Shown here: in pieces, positions 38,606 to 50,555 of the stretch | Layout of the letters: each line of letters starts with the position of its first letter | Numbering within the stretch: the stretch's first letter is position 1 | Assembly: GCF_003387575.1 (NCBI RefSeq) | Contig: NZ_QUAB01000042.1 | Coordinates: 59,621 to 123,620 of the forward strand | Direction: 5' to 3' | DNA: 64,000 nucleotides | From: Microbacterium bovistercoris | GTDB taxonomy: Bacteria; Actinomycetota; Actinomycetes; Actinomycetales; Microbacteriaceae | Translations under genes and position numbers: made by a program | Notes under the pieces: generated by a model | Databases searched by the model: none | Told to the model about the DNA's origin: nothing | The model's input: only the letters and a program-made list of their open reading frames with translations

Positions 38606-39400
38606 TCAGGATGCGGCGGACGCGTTCCGACGGTCCTCGAAGTCCTCGACCTCGCGCTCCCAGGCATCCTTGGCGAGCCGGTACCAGAGGTAGAAGGCGA
38701 AGCCCGCGAAGATCGCCCACTCGATCGCGTAGAAGATGTTGAGCCAGTTCACCGAGGAGCGCTCCTCCGGCGCCGGCGACGAGATGTCGTCCAGGCCGGC
38801 AGTCGCCTCGGCGGATGCCAGATAGGGCCGGTACACATCGAGCTGGTCGATCTCGTGCCAGCGACTGAGCAGCGCCGCCGGCGACATCCGGTTCAGATCG
38901 AAGGGATCCCTGGTGACGACGGGGCCCTCATCCGAGATCACACGGCCGGTGATCTCGGCCTGCTCGGCTCCCCTCGAGGAGAGAGCGGATGCCGCGGCAT
39001 CCGCCTTCTCCCGGGTCGGCGCGAACCCGATCGCGACCGCGATAGAGGTGCGCTCGGCGACGCGCAGCTGGCCGGTGACCCAGTACCCGGCGATGCCGTC
39101 GTTGAAGCGGCCGGAGACCACGATGAAGTCCTCGGGCACCCAGGTGCCGCTCGTGGTGACCCTCTGCCCGACCAGCGGCTCGGCGAGGTACTCGCCGGGC
39201 TCGACCACCTCGGTGAGCGGCTGCACCTTCTCGGTCATCCCCGGCTCTGGCGGCGTCGTGTCGATCGCGCGCCCCAGCTGCCACTGTCCCAGCCAGGCGA
39301 ACACTCCCGCGACGACGAGGCAGAGCGCGAGCATGGCGAGCCAGCGCCCGCGCAGCATCACCTCCCGGAGCGTGGGAGGGAAGTCCTGCGTGAGACTCAT
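38606..39400 (-). CDS. SURF1-family cytochrome oxidase assembly protein
   Basis: 264 residues. Two membrane helices flank a periplasmic domain: WLAMLALCLVVAGVFAWLGQWQL near the N-terminus, with the family motif LGQWQLGRA, and NIFYAIEWAIFAGFAFYLWYR near the C-terminus with the conserved W-F/Y-Y pair. SURF1 helps insert heme a into cytochrome c oxidase subunit I. The ATG at 39400 overlaps the guaB3 stop by 4 nt. Confidence 0.93.
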   Translation of the reverse strand: MSLTQDFPPTLREVMLRGRWLAMLALCLVVAGVFAWLGQWQLGRAIDTTPPEPGMTEKVQPLTEVVEPGEYLAEPLVGQRVTTSGTWVPEDFIVVSGRFNDGIAGYWVTGQLRVAERTSIAVAIGFAPTREKADAAASALSSRGAEQAEITGRVISDEGPVVTRDPFDLNRMSPAALLSRWHEIDQLDVYRPYLASAEATAGLDDISSPAPEERSSVNWLNIFYAIEWAIFAGFAFYLWYRLAKDAWEREVEDFEDRRNASAAS

Positions 39401-40515
39401 CCGGCCTCGTAGGGCGCCAGCACGACCTCGACCCGCTGGAACTCCTTCAGATCCGAGTAGCCGGTAGTCGCCATCGACTTGCGCAGCGCGCCGATGAGGT
39501 TGGCTGTGCCGTCGGCGACCGGAGCGGGGCCGTACAGCACCTCCTCGAGCGTGGCGACACCCGCGACCGGCACGCGGCGACCGCGCGGCAGCTGCGGGTG
39601 GTGCGCCTCGGCTCCCCAGTGGAAGCCGCGGCCCGGAGCATCGGTGGCGCGCGCGAGCGCGACGCCGAGCATGACCGCGTCCGCACCCATCGCGAGCGCC
39701 TTGACGACGTCGCCCGAGGTGCCGACACCGCCGTCGGCGATCACGTGCACGTAGCGGCCGCCGGACTCGTCCAGATAGTCGCGGCGGGCGGCGGCGACGT
39801 CGGAGACGGCCGTGGCCATCGGAGCGTGGATGCCGAGCGTCGCACGCGTGGTGGACGCCGCTCCCCCGCCGAAGCCGACCAGCACGCCGGCCGCGCCGGT
39901 GCGCATCAGGTGCAGGGCCGCGGTGTAGGTGGCGGCGCCGCCGACGATCACCGGCACGTCGAGGTCGTAGATGAACTTCTTCAGGTTCAGCGGCTCTGCG
40001 ACGCTCGAGACGTGCTCGGCGGAGACCGTGGTGCCCCGGATGACGAAGAGGTCGACGCCCGCCTCGACGACGGTCTGGTAGAGCTCCTGGGTGCGCTGCG
40101 GCGTGAGGGAGCCCGCGACCGTGACACCGGCCTCGCGGATCTCAGCCAGACGCGACTTGATGAGCTCGGGCTTGATCGGCTCGGAGTACAGCTCCTGCAT
40201 CCGCACCGTCGCGCGATCGGCAGGGAGACCCGCGATCTCGCTGAGCAGCGGCTCGGGGTTCTCGTACCGCGTCCACAGACCCTCGAGGTCGAGCACGCCG
40301 AGGCCGCCGAGACGGCCCAGCATGATCGCCGTCTGCGGGCTGACGACCGAGTCCATCGGCGCACCGATGACGGGGATGTCGAACGCGAACGCGTCGATCG
40401 TCCACGCCGTGGAGACGTCTTCGGGGTTCCGCGTGCGTCGCGAGGGAACCACCGCGATGTCGTCGAACGTGTATGCGCGACGGGCGCGCTTGCCTCGGCC
40501 GATCTCGAAGTCCAT
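39397..40515 (-). CDS. guaB3: GuaB3-family IMP dehydrogenase-related protein
   Basis: 372 residues. An IMPDH/GMPR-type TIM barrel beginning FEIGRGKRARRAYTFDDIAVVPSRRT, without CBS domains. The NAD loop and substrate Asp region ([28 protein letters not shown]) are intact. The loop that in IMPDH and GMPR carries the catalytic Cys reads GGGAASTTR here, with Ser221 at that position, so catalysis may differ from classical GuaB at 45501-47003. GuaB3 members are common in actinobacteria beside guaB; GMP reductase activity has been reported for some. ATG 40515 follows AAGGGG. Confidence 0.85.
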   Translation of the reverse strand: MDFEIGRGKRARRAYTFDDIAVVPSRRTRNPEDVSTAWTIDAFAFDIPVIGAPMDSVVSPQTAIMLGRLGGLGVLDLEGLWTRYENPEPLLSEIAGLPADRATVRMQELYSEPIKPELIKSRLAEIREAGVTVAGSLTPQRTQELYQTVVEAGVDLFVIRGTTVSAEHVSSVAEPLNLKKFIYDLDVPVIVGGAATYTAALHLMRTGAAGVLVGFGGGAASTTRATLGIHAPMATAVSDVAAARRDYLDESGGRYVHVIADGGVGTSGDVVKALAMGADAVMLGVALARATDAPGRGFHWGAEAHHPQLPRGRRVPVAGVATLEEVLYGPAPVADGTANLIGALRKSMATTGYSDLKEFQRVEVVLAPYEAG

Positions 40516-40552
40516 GCTCACCCCTTCAGACTACCCGGGTTGCCCGGAGGGC

Positions 40553-42241
40553 TCAGCGAGCCCGCACGACGCGGCGCTCGTCCCAGACCGGGGCATCCGA
40601 CTCGTACACGCCGCCGTCCTCGCCGAACACGAGGAACCTGTCGAACGAGCGCGCGAACCACCGGTCGTGCGTGACCGCGACCACGGTACCCTCGAACCGC
40701 GCGATCGCGTCCTCGAGCGCCTCGGCCGATTCCAGGTCGAGGTTGTCGGTCGGCTCGTCGAGCAGCAGCAGCGTCGCGCCCGACAGCTCGAGCAGCAGCA
40801 CCTGGAAGCGCGCCTGCTGCCCGCCGGAGAGCTGGGCGAACTCCTGCTGCGCCTGGCGCACCAGACCGTAGCGGTCCAGCGCCGAGCTCGCGGCGTCGCG
40901 CGGCATCCCCGCCCTGCGGTCGTCACCGCGGTGCAGGATCTCGAGCAGCGTGCGTCCGGCGAACTCCGGATGCGCGTGCGTCTGCGCGAACAGGCCGGGC
41001 ACCACGCGCGCGCCGAGCACGGCGGTGCCGGAGTGCGCGACCTCGTCGAGCCGCTCCCCCGCGCTGGTCAGGTGCCCGAGCGTCGGGTCGGGATCGCTGC
41101 CGCCTCGGGCGAGCAGACGCAGGAAGTGCGACTTTCCCGATCCGTTCGACCCCAGCACGGCGACGCGGTCGCCGAACCAGATCTCCGCGTCGAACGGGCG
41201 CATCAGCCCGGTCAGCTCGAGCGCCGTGCACACGATCGCGCGCTTGCCGGTGCGCGAGCCGCGCAGTCGCATGTCGAACTCCTGCGCGGGCGGACGCTCC
41301 TCAGGCGGCCCCGCCTCCTCGAACTTCCGAAGCCTGGTCTGCGCTGCGCGGTACCGCGAGGCGAAGCCGTCGTTCGCCTCGGCCTTGACCTTGAGGTTCG
41401 CGACCAGCGTCTTCAGCTTCTCGTGCTGCTCGTCCCAGCGCCGGCGCAGCTCGTCGAGGCGGTCCATCCGGTCGAGACGGGCCTGGTGGTAGGTTCCGAA
41501 GCCCCCGCCGTGCACCCACGCCGTCGCGCCGGCGCCGCCGGGTTCGAGCGTGACGATGCGGTCCGCGGCTCGGGCGAGCAGCTCGCGGTCGTGCGAGACC
41601 AGCAGCACGGTCTTCGGGGTCTCGCGCAGCCGCTCCTCCAGCCAGCGCTTGCCCGGCACGTCGAGGTAGTTGTCCGGTTCGTCGAGCAGCAGCACGTCGT
41701 CGGGTCCGCGCAGCAGGGCCTCGAGTGCGAGCCGCTTCTGCTCGCCACCGGAGAGCGTGGACAGGTCGCGGAACCGGGCGCGCTCGAAGGGCACGCCGAG
41801 CGCGGCCACCGTGCACTGGTCCCACACGGTCTCGTGCTCGTAGCCGCCGGCATCCGCGTACTCGGCGAGCGCGGTCGCGTACCGCATCTGGGTGCGCTCG
41901 GTGTCGTCCTCGATGAGCGCGTTCTCCGCGGCCTCGAGCGCCTCGGCCGCCTGCCGGATGCGCGCCGGCGCGACCGAGATCAGCAGATCGTGCACGGTCT
42001 GCCCCTCGCGTCCGTGACCGACGAACTGGTCCATCACGCCGAGCGACCCGTCGATCGTCACCACGCCGTCATCCGGCGCGAGGTCGCCGCGGATGATGCG
42101 CAGGATGGTGGATTTGCCGGCCCCATTGGGGCCGATGAGCGCGCTGGTGGAGCCTGCGCCGACGCGGAAAGTCGCCTCGTCGAGCAGCGGGCGGCCGTCG
42201 GGCAGGGTGAGCGAGACGCCGGCGACGTCGATGTATCCCAC
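40553..42241 (-). CDS. ABC-F family ATPase (duplicated NBD)
   Basis: 562 residues with two ABC domains and no membrane part. First: Walker A GPNGAGKST (37-45), signature LSGGEQKRL, Walker B LLLDEPDNYLD. Second: Walker A GSNGSGKS, signature LSGGQQARF, Walker B LLLDEPTDNLD. The linker of about 80 charged residues between them (LRRRWDEQHEKLKTLVANLK) is the P-site tRNA interaction motif of ABC-F proteins, which act on the ribosome in translation or antibiotic protection. The first Walker B carries DEPDNYLD rather than DEPTNHLD. It is a lone gene, and the resistance spectrum cannot be told. Confidence 0.93.
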   Translation of the reverse strand: MGYIDVAGVSLTLPDGRPLLDEATFRVGAGSTSALIGPNGAGKSTILRIIRGDLAPDDGVVTIDGSLGVMDQFVGHGREGQTVHDLLISVAPARIRQAAEALEAAENALIEDDTERTQMRYATALAEYADAGGYEHETVWDQCTVAALGVPFERARFRDLSTLSGGEQKRLALEALLRGPDDVLLLDEPDNYLDVPGKRWLEERLRETPKTVLLVSHDRELLARAADRIVTLEPGGAGATAWVHGGGFGTYHQARLDRMDRLDELRRRWDEQHEKLKTLVANLKVKAEANDGFASRYRAAQTRLRKFEEAGPPEERPPAQEFDMRLRGSRTGKRAIVCTALELTGLMRPFDAEIWFGDRVAVLGSNGSGKSHFLRLLARGGSDPDPTLGHLTSAGERLDEVAHSGTAVLGARVVPGLFAQTHAHPEFAGRTLLEILHRGDDRRAGMPRDAASSALDRYGLVRQAQQEFAQLSGGQQARFQVLLLELSGATLLLLDEPTDNLDLESAEALEDAIARFEGTVVAVTHDRWFARSFDRFLVFGEDGGVYESDAPVWDERRVVRAR

Positions 42242-42316
42242 GGTGGTGGTCCTTCCGCCCGCCGCGTTCCTTCGCGATGGCGAGCCGATCAGGCTATCAG
42301 GTCGTGTGCCCGTGGG

Positions 42317-43756
42317 TCAGCGGGGCTCGGAGAACCTGGCCAGCAGCTCGGTCAGCAGAGCCTCTGCGACGGGGGCCGGCAGCTCCTCGATCAGCGCCAT
42401 GAGCGTCGCCATCGGCTGGTCGGGCTTCACGCTCCCCGCGCCGGCGATCCGCAGCAGGCGCCAGGATGCCTCGGGGCCGGGCACGCGGTCGGCACTGTAG
42501 CCCAGCATCCGCACCGCGCCGGCCAGCAGGCGCCCGTCGGCCGGCCCGCGGCCGCGCACGGCGTCGGATGCCGCGGCGAGCGCTCGCCGGAAATCGCGCA
42601 GGTTCCGCTCCAGCACCGGGGTGAGCGTGAGATGCGCGCTGCGCGGCAGCTTCGATCCGTCGGCCTGCACGAACCCGGGCTGGTGCTGGATCTTCCAGCC
42701 GTGCTGCGCCAGCTGATCGGCGAGCCGGTGCGGGTCCACCCGTTCGGCCGGGGGCGCCGACGTGTCGGCGATCAGCGCGATCGCCGGTCCCACCGGATCG
42801 CCCATCACCGTCAGTCCGTGAATCGTCTCGACCTCGGCACGGATGCCGCGCGCGACCCTCACCATCGATGCGGTCAGCTCGGCGAACCCGGCATCCCCGA
42901 GCCGCTGCACGATCGCCCACGCGGCGGCCAGCGGCGACGCCGACTTCGAGCCGAGCAGCGTCGGGTTCACGACCGGATACCCCGGCCAGCGCGTGGTCGC
43001 GAAGAACTGCGCGCGGTGCTGTCTCCGGCCGCGGTGCATGAGCACCGAGACGCCCTTGGGTGCGTAGCCGAACTTGTGCAGGTCGGCCGAGATGCTGGTC
43101 ACACCGGGGACGCGGAAGTCCCATACCGGGGCATCCGGCCACCACGGCAGCACCAGCCCGCCGAAGCAGGCGTCGGCGTGGCAGCGGATGCCGCGCGCCT
43201 TCGCCGCCGCAGCCACCTGCCGCACCGGATCGAGGGCGCCACTCGGGTACGCGGGGGCGGAGACGACGACGAGCGCCACGTCATCGGCCATCCGCGCGAT
43301 CAGGTCGCCGGCGTCGACGGTGCCGTCCGGCCGGCACGGCACCGCGTCGTACTCGAGGTCGAACATCCGCGCGGCCTTCTGGAAGGCGGCGTGCGCGGTC
43401 GCGGGCGCGAGCAGCCTCGGCCGGCCCTCTCCGCCCTCCGCGCGCCAGAGGTCGCGGGCGGTCTTCACCGCGAGCAGGCAGCTCTCGGTGCCGCCGCTCG
43501 TCACCGACCCGACGACGTCGCGACCGCCGTGCAGCGCCTCGCGCACGAAGCCCAGCACGTCGCGCTCCATCGCGGCGATCGACGGGAAGACGGTCGGGTC
43601 GAGTCCGTTGACGGGTCGCGCGAGGGATGCCGCGGCATCCGCGAGTTCGTCCAGCTCGGGCATCCCCGAGTCGTAGACGTAGGCGAGGACATGTCCGCCG
43701 TGGGTGGGCGCGTCCCCGGCGCGCAGTTCGCGCAGCCGGTCCAGGATGCCGGTCAT
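42317..43756 (-). CDS. PLP-dependent decarboxylase/lyase
   Basis: 479 residues, fold type I, most like the sphingosine-1-phosphate lyase/glutamate decarboxylase-like group (DOPA decarboxylase superfamily). The PLP Lys228 is in ISADLHKFGYAPKG. Asp195 in HADACFGG pairs with the PLP ring nitrogen, and the pocket segment VTSGGTESCLLAVKTARDL marks the group. The substrate is unknown. The ATG at 43756 overlaps the stop of the MFS transporter by 4 nt (ATGA), so the two share an operon and perhaps a substrate. Confidence 0.9.
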   Translation of the reverse strand: MTGILDRLRELRAGDAPTHGGHVLAYVYDSGMPELDELADAAASLARPVNGLDPTVFPSIAAMERDVLGFVREALHGGRDVVGSVTSGGTESCLLAVKTARDLWRAEGGEGRPRLLAPATAHAAFQKAARMFDLEYDAVPCRPDGTVDAGDLIARMADDVALVVVSAPAYPSGALDPVRQVAAAAKARGIRCHADACFGGLVLPWWPDAPVWDFRVPGVTSISADLHKFGYAPKGVSVLMHRGRRQHRAQFFATTRWPGYPVVNPTLLGSKSASPLAAAWAIVQRLGDAGFAELTASMVRVARGIRAEVETIHGLTVMGDPVGPAIALIADTSAPPAERVDPHRLADQLAQHGWKIQHQPGFVQADGSKLPRSAHLTLTPVLERNLRDFRRALAAASDAVRGRGPADGRLLAGAVRMLGYSADRVPGPEASWRLLRIAGAGSVKPDQPMATLMALIEELPAPVAEALLTELLARFSEPR

Positions 43757-45105
43757 GCCGCCGTCCCCACGATGTCCTGCTCGCGCAGGCGGTAGCGCGA
43801 GAGCGTGACGAGGCTCAGCACCATGAGCACCGCGGGGAGCGCGCTGAAGGCGACCGCGATGCCCGCCACCGCCGCAGCCGGCTGCTCGACCGCGACGCCG
43901 GCGGTCGATTCCACGTATCCGCTGAGCGCGAGCACGATCGACAGCACGGTCGCGCCGAGCGCCATGCCGGTGGTCTCGCCCGCGGTCCACACTCCGCTGA
44001 AGACACCGGAGCGGTTCTCCCCGCCGCCGGTCGAGCGATCATGGGCGATCACGTCGGGGAGCATCGCCATCGGCAGGGTCTGCATGCCGGCGTACGCGGC
44101 TCCGGCGAGCGCGACCGGGGCGAGGATCCACCACCCGGGCAGCCACACCATGACCATGAGCACGAGGGTCGCGAGCAGGAAGACCAGGCTGGCCAGGCGG
44201 AACGCCCTCTCCTTGCCCGTGCGGTCGGCGACGACCTTCCAGACCGGCGCCATCAGCAGCGCCGGGGCGATCAGTGCCACGAACAGCGGCGTCACGGCGC
44301 CCTCGTCATGCAGCACCCAGCGCGCCACGTACTGCGCGGCCGCGAGCATGAGACCGGTCGCCAGCCCCTGCAGCATGAACGTGAGCAGAAGCGCACGGAA
44401 CGGCTGGCTCTGCCGCAGCACCCGGACGCCGTCGCGGTAGTGCGTGCCGATCGATGCGCCGGGCACCACCGGCAGCGCGGGCCGCTTCGGCGCGACCGTC
44501 GCCGAGATCAGCATCCCGACGCCGAGCACGACGCCGGCGACGACCGCCATGACGAGGTAGCCGCGCAGCGGATCATCGGGGAACAGGCCGCGCAGTTCCG
44601 GGCCGCCCGCGCCGAAGAGCAGGATCGCGAGCGTCAGCACCACCACGCGCCAGGTCAGCAGCCGGGTGCGCTCCCGGTAGTCGTCGGTGAGCTCCGCGGG
44701 CAGCGCGATGTACGGCACCTGGAACAGGCTGAAGCAGGTCGCCGCGAGCATGAACGCGAGCAGCACCCAGGCCGCCGCCGGAACCGCCGAGAGCGACCCG
44801 GGAACCGCGAAGGTCAGCACGAAGAACAGCGGCAGCCCGATCCCGCCGAGCACCATGAACCAGCGCCGGGTGCCGGTGCGTGCGTAGGAGCGGTCGCTGA
44901 GGCCGCCGATCACCGGATCGATCAGCACGTCCCACACCTTCGCCGCGGTGACGATCGCGCCCGCGGCGAGCGCCGTCACGCCGAGCGAGTCGGTCAGGTA
45001 GTAGACCAGGACGAGCCCGGGCAGCGTGGCGAATCCGCCCGTACCGAGAGAACCGATCGCATAGCGCGCGACCTGACCGCGCGTGAGTGACGACGCTGAC
45101 CCCAT
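43753..45105 (-). CDS. MFS transporter, glycoside-pentoside-hexuronide-like
   Basis: 450 residues and 12 membrane helices. The N-terminal half carries YAIGSLGTGGFATLPGLVLVYYLTDSLG and KVWDVLIDPVIGGLSDRS, the GPH-type Asp-rich loop after helix 2. The central loop has THYRDGVRVLRQSQPFRALL. Such transporters move sugars or lipids (MelB-type) with Na+ or H+. It is the first gene of a two-gene operon with the PLP enzyme. It follows the DUF2277 gene on the same strand. Confidence 0.88.
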   Translation of the reverse strand: MGSASSLTRGQVARYAIGSLGTGGFATLPGLVLVYYLTDSLGVTALAAGAIVTAAKVWDVLIDPVIGGLSDRSYARTGTRRWFMVLGGIGLPLFFVLTFAVPGSLSAVPAAAWVLLAFMLAATCFSLFQVPYIALPAELTDDYRERTRLLTWRVVVLTLAILLFGAGGPELRGLFPDDPLRGYLVMAVVAGVVLGVGMLISATVAPKRPALPVVPGASIGTHYRDGVRVLRQSQPFRALLLTFMLQGLATGLMLAAAQYVARWVLHDEGAVTPLFVALIAPALLMAPVWKVVADRTGKERAFRLASLVFLLATLVLMVMVWLPGWWILAPVALAGAAYAGMQTLPMAMLPDVIAHDRSTGGGENRSGVFSGVWTAGETTGMALGATVLSIVLALSGYVESTAGVAVEQPAAAVAGIAVAFSALPAVLMVLSLVTLSRYRLREQDIVGTAA

Positions 45106-45146
45106 GCGCTCAGCCTATGGGAGCCGGCGCCTCGGCCCGGACGGCC

Positions 45147-45422
45147 TCAGGCGGCGTAGCGGCCCGAGGCGATCGCGCGCGCCCGCTTCTTCTCCGCCTC
45201 CTCCTCGCGGTTCTTCGGCGGAGTGGTCGCGACGAGGTCGTCGAGCAGATGCTGCGTGATGTGCGAGATCTCGGCGACGGCCCTGTCGAAGGCCTCCTGG
45301 TTGGCCTTGGACGGCTTGGTCGTCCCCGCGATCTTGCGCACGTACTGCAGGGCTGCGGCGTGCACCTCTTCCGAGGTGGCGGCCGGCTCGAAGTTGTGAA
45401 GGGTGTGGATGCTGCGGCACAT
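45147..45422 (-). CDS. DUF2277 family protein
   Basis: 91 residues. It begins MCRSIHTLHNFEPAATSEEV and has LQYVRKIAGTTKPSKANQEA, the fixed signature of DUF2277, an uncharacterised small cytoplasmic family. It ends in a Lys/Arg-rich tail. The ATG at 45422 has no ribosome site, but a TAGCGT -10-like box ends 7 nt upstream, so it may be leaderless. Confidence 0.92.
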   Translation of the reverse strand: MCRSIHTLHNFEPAATSEEVHAAALQYVRKIAGTTKPSKANQEAFDRAVAEISHITQHLLDDLVATTPPKNREEEAEKKRARAIASGRYAA

Positions 45423-45455
45423 GCCGTTCACGCTACGCCGCACCCCGGACACGCG

Positions 45456-45487
45456 GAAGGGCGGATGCTTCGCAGCATCCGCCCTTC
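45456..45487 (-). terminator. Terminator after guaB
   Basis: GAAGGGCGGATGC, TTCGCA loop, GCATCCGCCCTTC: 13-bp perfect stem, 13 bp past the guaB stop. It uses the same CGGATGC/GCATCCG loop closure as three other terminators. Confidence 0.9.
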
Positions 45488-45500
45488 GTCCGTCCAGCGC

Positions 45501-48585
<3,085 letters not shown>

Positions 48586-48586
48586 C

Positions 48587-49564
48587 ATGGACTTCGGCAC
48601 CATCTTCGGCAACACCCTCGCCTATCTGCTCAGCCCCGTCACGATCGCCTACGCTCTGGCGGCGACCGGCCTGGCGGTGCACTTCGGCTACGCCGGTCTG
48701 CTGAACTTCGGCATGGCGGGCTTCATGGCCGTCGGCGCGTACGGCTACGCGATCTCGATCCTCAGCTTCGGCGCCCCGTGGTGGCTGGGCATGGTCATCG
48801 GGCTGCTCTGCGGCGCGCTGTTCGCCCTGGTCCTGGGCATCCCGACCCTGCGTCTGCGCGCCGACTACCTCGCCATCGCGACCATCGCGGCGGCCGAGAT
48901 CGTGCGCCTGATGTTCCTCACCGAACTGTTCGAGGAGTGGACCAAGGGCGCCGGCGGCCTCAGCGGCTACAACGGCGGCTTCCGCGACATCAACCCGTTC
49001 CCGCCGGGCACCTACGGTTTCGGCCCGTGGACCTTCAACGAGGTCGGGCTGTGGAACCGCGTCTTCGGCCTGATCATGCTGGCCCTGGCCATCCTGCTGG
49101 TGTGGGCGCTCATGCGCAGCCCGTGGGGGCGCGTGCTCAAGGGCATCCGTGAGGACGAGGACGCGGTGCGCTCTCTGGGCAAGAACGTCTTCGCCTACAA
49201 GATGCAGGCCCTGGTCGTCGGCGGCATGATCGGCGCGCTCGGCGGTATCGTGTTCGTGCTGCCCAGCGCCGTCATCCCCGGCAGCTACTCCACGTCGCTG
49301 ACGTTCTTCCTCTGGACGATCCTGCTGCTCGGCGGGGCCGCCACGGTGTTGGGCCCGACGCTCGGAGCGGTGCTGTTCTGGATGGTGTTCGCCTTCCTCG
49401 GCAACCTGCTCCCCCAGATGGCATCGGCCGGTCTGCTCCCGATGAGCAGCACCCAGGCCGACGTCGTGCGATACATCATCGTCGGCATCGCGCTGATGCT
49501 CATCGTGATCTTCCGCCCGCAGGGCATCCTCGGAGACAAGAGGGAGATGACCTTTGTCAAGTGA
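48587..49564 (+). CDS. livM: Branched-chain amino acid ABC transporter permease
   Basis: 325 residues with about nine helices. The typical LivM start is GLAVHFGYAGLLNFGMAGFMAVGAYG, with the substrate-path segment ADYLAIATIAAAEIVRLM and the EAA-like coupling loop RSPWGRVLKGIREDEDAVRSLGKN. It forms the membrane channel with LivH. It follows livH by 1 nt; AAAGG is the ribosome site. It overlaps livG by 11 nt. Confidence 0.95.
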   Translation: MDFGTIFGNTLAYLLSPVTIAYALAATGLAVHFGYAGLLNFGMAGFMAVGAYGYAISILSFGAPWWLGMVIGLLCGALFALVLGIPTLRLRADYLAIATIAAAEIVRLMFLTELFEEWTKGAGGLSGYNGGFRDINPFPPGTYGFGPWTFNEVGLWNRVFGLIMLALAILLVWALMRSPWGRVLKGIREDEDAVRSLGKNVFAYKMQALVVGGMIGALGGIVFVLPSAVIPGSYSTSLTFFLWTILLLGGAATVLGPTLGAVLFWMVFAFLGNLLPQMASAGLLPMSSTQADVVRYIIVGIALMLIVIFRPQGILGDKREMTFVK

Positions 49565-50555
49565 GAACGCGGCTCCCGGCACCGGGAGCATCCGCCGCCC
49601 CAAGACCACCGGACTCGCCAAGGGTCCCGCCGCCCCCGGCGTCGCGAAGGTCGACCCGATCCTCATCGCCGATGCCGTGCAGCGGCGCTTCGGCGGCCTC
49701 GTGGCCGTCGACGTCGACCACGTCGAGATCCCCCGCGGGGCGATCACGGCGCTGATCGGCCCGAACGGCGCGGGCAAGACCACGCTGTTCAACCTGCTCT
49801 GCGGCTTCGACAAGCCGAACACGGGCACCTGGTCGTTCGACGGGCACAACCTCTCTGGCGTGCCGTCGTTCAAGGTCGCCCGGATGGGGCAGGTGCGGAC
49901 CTTCCAGCTGACCAAGTCCCTGTCGCTGCTGACCGTGCTCGAGAACATGAAGCTCGGCGCCACCGGGCAGAAGGGCGAGAGGTTCTGGTCGAGCCTGTTC
50001 CCCGGGATCTGGCGCAAGCAGGACAAGGAGATCGAGGCCCGTGCGCGCGACCTGCTCACGAGGTTCAAGCTCGACGCCAAGGAGAAGGACTTCGCAGCCT
50101 CGCTGTCCGGCGGCCAGCGCAAGCTGCTCGAGATGGCGCGCGCGCTGATGAGCGATCCCACGCTGGTGATGCTCGACGAGCCGATGGCCGGTGTGAACCC
50201 GGCGCTGACGCAGTCGCTGCTGGATCACATCCTCGATCTGAAGGAGCGCGGCATGACCGTGCTGTTCGTCGAGCACGACATGCACATGGTGCGTCACATC
50301 GCCGACTGGGTGGTCGTGATGGCGGAAGGCCGTGTGGTCGCCGAGGGGCCGCCCGATGAGGTCATGGACGACCCGGCTGTGGTCGACGCGTATCTGGGCG
50401 CCCACCAGGATCTCGACCTGGGCGTCGTCACCGGACGGCTGACCGTGGTCGACGAGGAGTCGGCGGAACGCGCGCAGCGGCTGCGCGGGAAGATCGAGAC
50501 CGAGGCGGAGGCCGAGATCGAGGCCGAGGACGCCGCTGAGGAGGAGAAGTCATGA
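49554..50555 (+). CDS. livG: Branched-chain amino acid ABC transporter ATP-binding protein
   Basis: 333 residues. Walker A is LIGPNGAGKTTLFNLL, signature AASLSGGQRKLLEMA, Walker B LVMLDEPMAGVNP, and the His switch is FVEHDMHMV. It has an unusually long N-terminal lead of about 35 residues (Ser/Pro/Lys) and a C-terminal acidic tail EAEIEAEDAAEEEKS. The TTG start at 49554 is chosen because GGGAG precedes it and it preserves operon spacing; a later start is possible. It overlaps the livF start by 4 nt. Confidence 0.93.
   Translation: MSSENAAPGTGSIRRPKTTGLAKGPAAPGVAKVDPILIADAVQRRFGGLVAVDVDHVEIPRGAITALIGPNGAGKTTLFNLLCGFDKPNTGTWSFDGHNLSGVPSFKVARMGQVRTFQLTKSLSLLTVLENMKLGATGQKGERFWSSLFPGIWRKQDKEIEARARDLLTRFKLDAKEKDFAASLSGGQRKLLEMARALMSDPTLVMLDEPMAGVNPALTQSLLDHILDLKERGMTVLFVEHDMHMVRHIADWVVVMAEGRVVAEGPPDEVMDDPAVVDAYLGAHQDLDLGVVTGRLTVVDEESAERAQRLRGKIETEAEAEIEAEDAAEEEKS

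Noticed and set aside
35304..38693. 1,129-codon open frame antisense to the secreted nuclease
   Set aside because: The minus strand encodes a complete multi-domain enzyme with signal peptide, promoter and terminator; the plus frame is a mirror artefact.
40091..43795. 1,234-codon open frame across guaB3, ABC-F and the PLP enzyme
   Set aside because: It crosses three recognised genes and their gaps; the protein is Arg/His/Gly-rich with no domain.
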